From Astropecten irregularis (lineage: Eukaryota > Echinodermata > Asteroidea > Paxillosida > Astropectinidae): a stretch of 64,000 nucleotides of DNA. The notes under the pieces are model-generated. The model did not search any database, had not been told where the DNA came from, and saw only the letters and a program-made list of their open reading frames with translations. Positions 19,650-31,600 of this stretch are shown one piece after another. Each line of letters opens with the position of its first letter. The stretch's first letter is position 1. A program made the position numbers and the translations under genes. Location: positions 28,830,001 to 28,894,000 of the forward strand of contig OZ020244.1 of assembly GCA_963971285.1 (NCBI GenBank). The letters run 5' to 3'.

Positions 19650-22600
19650 CTGAGAAAAGATAGAGAGAGGAAAAAACAGAAGTCAAAATCAATGACAGAA
19701 ACTTAACCCTTTGTCCATATTCTCTCATCCATTCATGTATGCTTCCATCACTTGCATATTCTTGTAGTTCGTCATTTAGCCTTTGAGAAAGATCCTGCTA
19801 GGATCGAAACGCGCCAGGCCCTCCTAACTCCAAGCATTTGATATATTTCAGCTCATTTTGGCTGATGAGCAGTTTGCAGCAGTTTATTACTTGTAGGCCC
19901 TATTGGGAGACAATTTAGAAAAAGAACTGCAAGGGTGTGTTTTTAGTGCTCTGACTCATGGTCACTGATTCGAATTTGGTTGGCTGTTATCGTTGAGAAT
20001 CGTGCATGATGGCTGTGACTGTAGCCGTATCCGTATCCGTACAAACGTCTACGACCAGGGCTGTTTAAAACAAAGCAAGAAGCAGCGTTGTTGTTCATTA
20101 TAGCTGAAGCTTATAGCTATATATTCATAGTTCAAGCCACTTTTCCTGCCCAGTCTCGGTTACAATGAGCCTCCAAACGAACTAGAGAACACGCCAAGCT
20201 GGCTGCGATGAAGACCAGCATGCAGGAAAGCTGCATATGCAAACACTGAGGGCCTTTTCGAAACGGAGGCTTAGGCTCGGGCTCAGGCTCCGGTTCCGTC
20301 ATCCATAATGCTGAAACTGATACAGGTTGTGGTTTTTCATTGGAGCTGAAACTCTGTTTTCCTGTTCAAGCCAGAGAATCTACTTCAGAACCGCTGACAA
20401 AAGCCTCTATTTTGATACCCGTTGTGTCAGAATGGATTCACGAAATGGTGCCGGATCCTGAGCCTGATCCTACGGGCCTTTACGAAATGAGGCTTGGGGC
20501 TAGGCTTGGGATTTTATTTTGCTACTGCCATTTTGTGTCCTAAATTAAATGAAGGGCTTGAGATACATGACGAAGAGCCTTTCTTCGGCTTCGTCGTGTG
20601 GCCAAATCCCTTCATTTCGTTTTGTGGGTTTCAAAATAGCGGTAGCGAAATAAGTCCCAAGCCTAGCCTCAAGCCTGGTTTCGTAAAGGCACCAGGAGCC
20701 TTTCTCAAAGCTCGGCTCCGGCTCAGGCTCCGCCTCTCCATTTCGTGAATCCATTTCAAAATTACAGGTATCAAAATATATGCTTTTGGCTGCAGTTAGG
20801 GAAGTATATCCCAAGCCTAGCCTCAAGCCTGCATGGTTTCGGATAAAGGCCCTTGGACCCAGAACCAGTGCAGCGCCCTCTCGTGTCCACCGTCAACAGG
20901 AAAAAGGGCCGTCCCACAAAACTTCAGACGCACAATAACATTTCAGAATTGATATTGACCATTCCATCCCATTCTGCAACACGCCATAAAAAGTCACCGA
21001 TGTCCAACACAATTCGACTCATCGCATCACTTGAACTCTCAGTGAACTCTATCTACAGTAGACGCAGGTAATTCAAGATAATGGATGACTGGTCGTTCCA
21101 CCAAGACAAATTTAATCAGATTCAGACGCCGGTCGGTTTATGAGCCGGCTGACGTTCACGGTTTTTCCTCTACATATTAAGCTCCGTGTTCGGTGTGTTT
21201 CACACGAAACCGCACTAGTTAAAGGTATAGTATCATTAGAAACCAAAACAGAAATGTTCACAGATTTACGTATAACTTTACAGAGTATGAAGATGGTGAT
21301 GGTAGAAACCGTACCGTTAAAATATTTCTGCCTGAAATGGTGTATTTATCCAGAAATTAGTGAAACAACGACCGAAAATCTTTTTGATCTTTTCAAAGAT
21401 GAAAAATAAAAGAGAAAAGACTTAAGAAATACTGTGGCCGTTTTTCACTGTTTTCTCAAAAAGTGGGCACCGTATGGGACTGAAATTTTCACAGGTGACT
21501 GTTACTGTATCTTCCTTGATATTTTTGCCCATGAATCTGTACTTTTTTGATAAAAACTAAAGTATGATATTACCTTTAAAGGTACAGTACAGGATTGCTA
21601 ACATAGGCCTACTACTCAAACATAAAATGTTCACAGATTTACCCATAACAGTGTATGAAGATGGTACTGGTAAAAACATCCCGTTAAAAGTTTCGCCTGA
21701 AATGGTGTATTTATCAAAAAATGTAAAAAAAAAAAACCGACCGAAAATATAGTTTTGATCTTGGGGTTAGATCAAAACCATTCTTTTTGTTTCATTATTT
21801 TCAATAGAAAAGTTGAGTCGGGTATCACGGCGCTATTTTCTCGTGATTCAGATGTCCGTTTGAGCTCACATTTTCACAGGTTTATTATGTCATGCACATA
21901 ATTATTAGTGTGCTGTTCTGTGACCTTTACCAATCACGTATACCTGTAAAACATTATGGATAACATTATTAATAAGGATTATGTCAGTTACGCCAGAAAA
22001 GTCTTGTCGCGTGGCACAACAACCCTATAAACAGACTATAATTATATACATGGGCAGATTTCGTGGTTGGGGTGGCGGAAACCCGACTTGAACATAATAA
22101 AGCACATACACTCTGTTCAATGTCAAGGTTTAAACAAACTTAAACTGTCAAGATAATGATAATCCAACGTGTAGATGGGGCCACAACCATGCAGATATGG
22201 ACAAAGCAGTAACGGGCAAATCGCCTGTTACCAATACACATACGGTACCTCTCTCTTGGTCAACGTAATAGTAATATGAAATTTATCCGACAGTTTTTGG
22301 TTATTTTTCCACGGGAGTGAATGTGTCAAACTACAACAAAAAGGCCAATCAGTTGACCCAATACTATGGGCTTTAGTCGCTTCAAAGGTCCACCAAAATA
22401 ATGTTGAAAGATCGATTAACACACAAAAGGGATAATTCCAGCCGTGCGTGATACACAGAGGAGGCAATGGGATTAGAGATACACGCTGAAATCTGATACT
22501 ATAGGGTTGAAAAATCATCAAAGTGAAAAATGCCGCGAATATGACAATATCACTACAAACTTATCCTGTACAGAGACTATACAGTGCTGGTAGTTCTTTC

Positions 22601-25600
22601 ATTGTCAAACGTTTTTCCCATTCAGGACAAGCTTTGCGGTTTCATTATCTCTTCCTTCCTCCATGATATATTCAACTTTCAGAAACTGGAATGTTTGAAA
22701 AGTTCACTTGCTTTTTAGCAGAAACGCTTTTGGCTATTGGCTATATGCAGGGAAGGGGTTTGGGGTTAATTCTTCAAGGTTTTTTTTTTACAACAAAGCC
22801 GTGAGATTGATGTTTTTGGGCGGGAAAGCTGCACTTGTATTGTAGTCTGTGCATCTGAGGTCAAATACCGTGAAAGGTTGAGGAGAGTTACGACTGGGAG
22901 CAAAGATGGGAGGGGATTGGGTATAGCTGTTTCTCTACACAGGTATTCAAGAAGCCAATCCGATTGAAACTGTTTCACATTTCACGAGAAAACAAAGTAT
23001 ATACACACAATCACGCAAACATGCGATTTCAATTCCCAGGGAGCGGCACTTGTCAGTAAGAATCCCTCCCCTGTAATTGTAAGAAGTTGTGACAGCTTGA
23101 AGGTCGTGCCAAAAAAGAGAGAAAACGGTAGAGAAAAAACCCACTCCGCTCCCGCTGGAAGTCAAGTGTACATAGCGCGACGAACTGTTTCAATTTAGGC
23201 GGTGTTGTTTCAGCGTCGTGTCGGGGTGCCGCTGGGCCGTGTTGGGTTTACCGCGCCCATGCTGTGCTTAATTGGTCAAACATTCTCGCGAGTCGGTTAG
23301 TATGGGATTGGTTGTCCGGCCGTAGCGGGTCGCCTCGGCAAATCTCACGCAGGTCACGGCAAACAAAATCCCCGACAATCAATTTAACGGTAAAGAGACA
23401 AAATCTATCATTCTTCATTTTTTTTTTATTGAGAGGTGAACAAAGAAAGACTGCCTGGAGCGAGATTCGGACCGGCGACCTCCTGAATAACATACAGCCG
23501 CTCTACCAACTGAGATATACGCTCTACACGTTGGTGGTGTCCCAAAATAGTCAATTATCTTTGTTCGTCTAGGCCTACTTTAAAAAAAATCTACCTATCA
23601 CAAAAACAAAATTCCTCGAGCTGCCGATGTTATTCGCTCGCTATTAATGCGCGAGGATTACATTGTACTTTTCTTTAATTTACTGTATCATCTTTTGTCC
23701 CTAAAAGACATTTTCAGGCGAACTCCGAAAGTAATATTGTCTGTAAATAGTAAATACCTCATACATGGCCGGTAACTGACACTCGAAATATTTTGTAAGC
23801 GATGTGCTTCCCCCATCTGACGAAGTATAACTGTTATATGACTACCTTGCATGCTTTAAAAAGTTTTTATTGCAACTTCCAAATCGGGATATTGCCCAAA
23901 CCGTTATCATTGAAGAAGACCAATTAACACTGTACATAATTATCTATTACAGGCTGTCTCCTGACAAAACTGCAGGAGACCATGCCAGTGAAACAAAGAA
24001 TGATTCCGTTGAGGAAATTCTTGTTGCCTTAAAGGTCGTACCGTCGTATCATACTTTGGTTTTTGTCAAAGAAATACAGATTCATGTGCAAAAATAAGTA
24101 ATCTATGAAAATTTCAGTCCCATACCGTGCCAACTTATTGAGAAAACAGTGAAAAACGGCCACAGTATTTCTTAAGTCTTTTCTCTTTTATTTTTGATCT
24201 TTTAAAAGATCATAAAGATTTTCGGTCGTTGTTTTATTAATTTCTGGATAAATACACCATTTCAGGCGGAAATATTTGAACGGTAGGTTTCTACCAGCAT
24301 CATCTTCATACCCTGTACGTTATATGTAAATCTGTGAACATTTCTGATTTGGTCTCTTACCAAAGTATGATACTACATTTAATTCTATACGATATGATAG
24401 TTCAACTGACGTGAACATTTTGGCGGGAAAATACGAGCGAAGATTGAGCTTATGTATTGTATTTGAAATAAAAAGCATCGATATTCGCAATTTGTCTTTT
24501 TCTTCCTCTTGTACATTTTGTTACTCTATCAGTGTTTGCCTCAACGGCTGGAAATCATAATTTTAACAAAAGTGTCCTCTGAATACAGAAATTAAACAAT
24601 GGGAGACTTTGGAGAACCAGTCTTGAGTCCACAGCGCACGCGCAAACCATGCTTGCGCAATTGTGAGCATGCGTGCATTGTTTTGCGCGTGCGTGCGAGT
24701 GCGCTGTTGACTTGAAGACCAAGGGCCAATTTCACGGCCCTGCTTAGCACACAAAATTGCTTAGCACAAAAATGGCTTGCCAAATGAAACGAAACACCAT
24801 TAAACATTTTGTTTGATATTCATGGTCGGCAAACAACGGCCAAAGAACAATTGCAAGTGATACACAACACATGGAAATTTGGTTGTTAATCCTGTTTTCA
24901 TTAAGACAGAAATTTTCTTGGTTAGCACATTTTTGTGCTAAGCAGGGCCGTGAAATTGCCCCCGGTTTTCCAAAGTCTCCCATTGCTCAGGAGTGTACGG
25001 AATGAAAAACTCGAAATCGGAGCAAGTTTATAGAGGAAAACATTCAGGCAGTGAGCTGATGTTTAAAAAGTCAGCGGTTGTACAATTATTGGTGAGACTT
25101 TAAAGTGCCAGAACAGCGCGGTCTGAGAGTCGTCACAGTCGCCGCTAAAATATCATTACGGGCTGGTAATGAATAAATTCGATTGGGTTTGACCGTGGAA
25201 AGGCTCGTCGGGCCGGTGGGTCTGTGTCTCATGGTGACTGCCTCCCCCGGTGTGAGGTTTGTTTTGCCCTTCCCGCCGCCGACCGCGGATTTTTTGCCAA
25301 GATATTGGGACTAAATTTTCTGTATCAACACTCAAGGCGATGTGACGTGAGTGTATTATGATCGGCCCCAAAACGGTTGGTCTACAGGAGAGGAGGGAAA
25401 AAGGCAAGTGACGGGCCAAGGTCCTTGGGTATACTAGCCTCCATTGGTGAACTATTACAAACATTTCCAAAATCTTAAAAATCAAAATCTCTTTTTTTTT
25501 CTATGACCAGGGGCCAATTTCACGGCCCTGTTTAACACAGAAATTTGCTAACCATGACATTTCTGTGTTGAAAAAAAACCAGGATTAACAACAAAATGTC

Positions 25601-28600
25601 CATGCTGTGAATCACTTGTGATTGTTCTTTGGCATAGAGATATATACATTTTTTGGCATGTTGTTCGCTGACCATGAATATCAAATGGAATTTTAAATGG
25701 TATTTTGTTTTATTGGGCGAGACATTTTCCTGCTAAGCAATTTATTTTAGCTTAGCTGTCATGCAGCTCCATAAAATTGGGTTAGGTTGTTGATGGTATA
25801 TATACACATGTAAATATTATCAATGATTTTTCGTTGGGGAGAAGGTATGCTAATGGGAGACTTTGGAGGACCGGTTTTCAAGTCAACAGCGCACGCGCAC
25901 GCAATTGTGAGCATGCGCGCGTTGTTGTGCGCGTGCGTGGGCGTGCGTGCGCGTGCGCTGTTGACTAGAAAGCCGGTTCTCCAAAGTCTCCCATTAGTCT
26001 TGCTTTTGCAGATGGCATACTTATAAATTTCTTCGTAATAATCATAGGCCTCGTTATAACCGAATAGTGAAAATGAACAAAATACATGTAATAGCGGCAA
26101 TCTTGGGAGTTTGGGTCTGAATAAATACTAATTGTTAAAAGGTAGGCTATAATGGTATTTTGGCGGTCTATCTGTGCTGTGCAAAGTCATCTGATGACAC
26201 GGTTGGTCATGTTTGTCAATTTGTAAGCCTAGGCCTTTGACTGTCGTGACTTGCCGTTGAGGCTATGGATTCGTGATGCAGGTTTGAGCCGAACATTCGA
26301 GTGCCAGCCATAATACTGCATGCCGTTTTACCGGCTTGTTCACACTCGTTGCCTTTGGCTTCAATTAATACCTCAGAATGTCCCTTCAAAGCTACCATAG
26401 TGTACTGACATGAGAATAATGTCAACGATTTTGATTTATGACCGGAGGACGGCATCGTGGCAGGGCCGTCCAAAATCATAATCGCCTCGGGCCCTTTTCT
26501 TCATATCTCCACGGCCACCGACGACATAATAATAACATACAGGCCTGAGGCTAGGGCCAGAACCCACCCACGACATGGCCTGGCCCTGCCCGGTCCAGTA
26601 TGCCTCTTTCCGATCGATGACTGGAATATTATGTCATTATACAGACACTCGTTTATCACCAGGCAACAATGAACAGAGTCTGCCCCCAATCTTTGTCACT
26701 GTTTAATCCGGGATTGATCTAACAATACCAACCGCCATCAAATCTCAGATTTTACGACCTAAAGAAAAGAAAGAAAAATGTCCGACCTTGCCAACACGCC
26801 GTATAAGCTAAGCGTGCAATTTATGGCCTATTTGACCAATTCTTTTTCCTCTGTTGCTTTTTTTTTACGAGACTGTTTTTTTCTTTCTTTGCGGGATGTT
26901 GACTGTTTTGTAATCAGTGTGAGAAAATAAAAAGACTGACGAGGAAGCAACGGGGATTATTCTTTAAGTTTACTTTTTTTTTTGGATGGGAACAGTTTAG
27001 TTGTTGTCACATAAAAACTCGTAATATTATGGTTGACGAACACAAGCAACTGCCGTTTCGGTTATAAACCACTAGTGTTCTGAGCGCGAGATGCGAAACC
27101 GCAACACTTAGCATGACTAAAACGGAAGACATTTTATCATAAAAGTGCAGATATCTTAACGGTTATTACTTCTAACTCAAGTTTCATTCCTCTTCTTCTT
27201 TTTATCGCGTTGACATTTCGTAGGTCATGCAAAGTACATACGATGAAACCTTTGGCCGAAACGCACTCAATCGTCATAAGAAGACCGACATTTGTTCATT
27301 TTGTTTTCATGACGTCACAGACGATATTTCGGGGGCCAGAATTACGTTTGACATTGAAGCCTTAAAAACTATTTATCTGTGTCATGTTATTATAAGTTGC
27401 GTGATGTGTACATGTATAGCATACCTCCCTGGTTGGAACATTTTATACGTTTGCTTAAAGTTAGGACTTAGGAGGGCCTGACGCGTTTCGATCCTAACAG
27501 GATGTTTCTCAAAGGCAAACTGATGGAAGGACAAGAACATGGAAGGGAATAGAAACACAAATGTATGAATGAGGGAGTGAGGACAACGGGAGAGGGGATT
27601 GGTCACACACAGAGGGGTCAGGTAGGCAAGATCAAAGTTGCCAGACTACAACTTGTATTTTATACGTTTCAGATTTTATTTAAACTGGATCAAAATAATT
27701 GCAAAAGTTCAAATCGTATGATGGAAACCTTCCTCTTCAATTGGTTACATGCACCTAATGGCGGTGTATATGATTGGTATAATATAAGGACCATGATATG
27801 GATTAGCTTTATTGTTTAGTAGCAGTTTGAAAGCGTAAGTTTACATGATGACTGAAACCAATATTATCTTTGAACCATTTCCCTTGTGCTGTTATTCTGA
27901 CGAAAAAGACCTAAATATCAGAGGGTAAATTTAAGCTCGGAATCAATTGCAATGATACACAGAATCCACATTTTAGCTTGTTTTTCGAAAAGCGAATCCG
28001 AGTTTGACAAAATGTATCCCTCAGGTTTTGTTTTGAAAACAAGATGATTGTAATTAATTATTTACAACCAAACAAAAAGAGTGTAAAGAAAGAGAAAGAA
28101 GAAAACACGACCAAGGACTTATAACTTAAAAAACAAAATACCAGAGATTCCTCAAGCTGATATCATCATCAGCTCCATGACGTCACTATTATGTATACCA
28201 GAGGTGCGAATCATCACTTCCCATGCATTATGCCTATATACCAGCCACCAACCTCCCGCCGTTCTTATTTTTAATCAGATGTTAGGTAGGTATATAAATT
28301 TTTAATACCAAGGGCAAATATTTGTTATCATTGCTAAGTAGAGCTATTAAGCTGATATCGGTATCTCGTAACAATATTGTGGCGATAGGTTCGGTCTTAA
28401 GATGTGGTATACGGGCCCGGCATGCTTTTACACACGCATTGAGAATTTTGATGGTGATGAAGTGTTTAACGACTGGTTCCCTTTGTTTCTTACATTGTAC
28501 AGGTGTGTGTTTGTGCATTATACGAAAGGTATTGCATACGCGCACGTGGTCTTATTCCTCCTTGGTGTGGAGTTCGTGGAAACATTACACGGCTGGTCAA

Positions 28601-31600
28601 TACCCTTTTTCCGGGTATCCGGAGAACAATGAGTCATAAAACACTATCGTGACTATCATACTTTGGTAGGAAACCAAAAGAGACATGTTCATATATTTAC
28701 GTATAACTTATAATAAAGATAGACCTATATAGTACAAACATACATTCATTTTTTTTCTGCCTGAAATTGTTTCCAGAAATTGGTAAAACAAAATCAGTTT
28801 TGATCTGTGAGATCGAGACCTCACAATTACAATTACCTCACAATTTCGTGTAACAATTACAACGACTTTTGCTGTTTTCTACTGAGGTGCTTTAATAAAG
28901 ATACGACTGGATCTTTCTCAAAGGCAAAGCAAAATATATTTCAGGTCATTTTGGCTGATGTTTCCAGTAATCAATTGAGCTGAAAATTTCACACTTGTTT
29001 TTATTTCATGACAAATACAATTATGAACAGACCGCAGCTGTTCTATCAACTTCACCAAATTAAATCTCTGGCTGCAGTCAACAAGAAACGCACGAGACTA
29101 TGGAAACGGCTTTAGTCAAAATCCTCAAAATCATACACTGAAGATGTTCTGAATAAAGAACGAAATATAAAGTATCAAAAATGGCTTTCCATTTTGTAGT
29201 ACATGTATAATATTGAGTTAATATACACTGTTTAGTGCGCAGGGTTTGGGCACAAACCAGACTGGGTGTATTTAGTCCGATGGGTTTTGACGAGACGGGA
29301 ATACGACCAGACCGATAAACGCGGTTAATTGTCTGGTTCTTGGGGCTGAAATGTGCCGGTGATGATAAAGGTAAACACGGCCGAGCCTCCTTAATGAGGT
29401 ACGCCGCACTGTTTGCACAAATCATAAAAAAGGGGAGGACGACATACCTGTTATGGACTATCTTACCAGCAATGTTGGAATATTATGAAACTAAAAAGAG
29501 AGTCGTACACTGTTTTGCGAAGACAGAACAACTGTTGATTCAATGAAGTTGGAGAGAGAATGTAGTTTTTATACTCCACCGAAAGGTCCTTCAAACTGAT
29601 TTTGACAAGGCTGGGTTGCCGTTTGTAAAACCAGCCCCATGTCGCACTCCCTCCAAAATCTATCTATGAATTCCCTATTCACGTCATCATCATGGAATAC
29701 AGAATTAAACACAGGAAAGACAGGTCCTTTAGATATTTTTGTGTATTATGTCTCAACTGTCGTGTCATTGTGGCCTATAGCAAGTTCAGTGGAATGCCAC
29801 TATAACGAACACCGCTATAACGAACATTTGGCTATACTGAACATCATCCTTGACTCCCAATTTTGGTGTACAATGTATAGGCCTGCTGAACATTGTTCAC
29901 TATAACGAACAACCACTATAACGAACAATTTTGTGCATCCCAGCATGTTCGTTAGGCCCCCCCCCCCCTGCAGTGGCGTTCCACTTCTCTTTTTTTTTTC
30001 TCACAAATTTCAACAGAAAGCACCAACCTTTCCTTTAGCTTCAACTTTTCATCCCTTCAACGCCAATGTCACTGACCCAAATCAGTCCTAATTTTTCGAG
30101 TTAAAGCCAAAATTTATATCCTAATTGTTTTAATGGATATTTATCACCGTTTGCTGAAATAATTCGTGCTCATTATGCACTTACAACGACAAATGTCAAC
30201 AAGACCAATTTTGCTCTTCAATCTACACATGCATGTCTGGTATAAACCACTAATGTCCACGCTCTGTCATCTCCAGTTTAAACTCCTTCAGGGGTATTTA
30301 GGAGGAAACCAAACCAAGAACTAAGTTATTGATCCTTTACTCCAAATACCAACACCATGCAATACATTTTCTCATTATTACTACTGTATTAGGATTTTCA
30401 ACCAGCTATCGGTGCACCTTCCCCCAGCTATTGAAGCATGGCAACATTCGTTGCATCTCTCCATTGTATAGCTTATTAATCAATAGGAATGTAATGAGGA
30501 GTGTAGATTTTATGAATGATTGATTTATTGGCGAGGTAGGTGAAGGACTGTTTATCACAGAAAATACATCGGAACCAATCATCAAGTAATGTAGACTCGA
30601 TTCAGGAATAAACAGCTTTCTGTAATCAGGTATGATACCCGTCGATCGAGTTATTATGGGTGCATTCTTTTAGTTCCCCCGGGTCAGCCCTTACTGGGAA
30701 TGGTCGTGTTTTACTGCACAAAACAAGTGAGAGAATGGGGCGAGGTTGACTGGTGTCGACCCGGGGAAGCTAAACGAATGCACCCCATATACAGACCGCC
30801 ATAAAAGGTGTAGAGCCCAGTCAAGGAAAAAACCGAATAAAGCAAATCGGAAGACGGATCGTAACAGAGAAGTCGATACAAGCCTAATCATATCGCGTTT
30901 AGAACCCAGATTTTTAATAGCATTCGGCTTCCCAATCCCGATAGGCTGTATGTGTCTATTTTATTTTTTATTTACAGACAATGCGAGTTAAGATACCTTC
31001 ATTATACAGTCCTGTATAGACATTATTCACGGTGTATCAATACACGGGTTTACACCTTGGCGGCCATCTTAGATTTTGATCGCAACTTCAAAACGAGGCA
31101 CTATCACGCACGCGCACTTTTCGAAGTGTAAAGCCGTGTATTCTTCATTCGAAGCAGTGCAATCGAATCGAGGCTTGGATTCAAAGTTCATGTAGTCTGG
31201 TACCCGTTATCTTTTTAGATTGGTGTTATCTTTTTCAACGGGTATACAAGGTAGGTGACAAGATGGATGCGACATGAATATAAAGGCGTTTAGGACTATT
31301 TTTCCCACATGAGTCCGGATGCCTCATTTACTGGAAATTTACTATTGAGACTGTAGGCCTCTAGGGCACCGTGGGGTGAATTACTACAATACGTAAAGTG
31401 AAGCTTCGAGCAGGAGCATATGAATTGAGATACGTCTTGCCTAAGGGACACTAAAACACGGGGTGAAGGGGGGGGGGGGGATTCACCAGGCTGGAGGTCC
31501 CAAGAGATGCAACCCGGGGTATAAGGGTTTAAGCATCTTCGAAAGATAACCAGGGGGTCGATTTCACGAAGTCCTACGATCACTCGTAACTCGAGTTACG

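Noticed and set aside
19074-19706. A 210-codon plus-strand frame opposite Wnt16 exon 4
   Set aside because: It is the antisense shadow of a GC-rich conserved Wnt exon; the minus strand carries all the family motifs.
25156-25485. A 109-codon minus-strand frame in Wnt16 intron 3, in a relatively GC-rich stretch without repeats
   Set aside because: No domain, no splice partners and no transmembrane or signal features; treated as chance.
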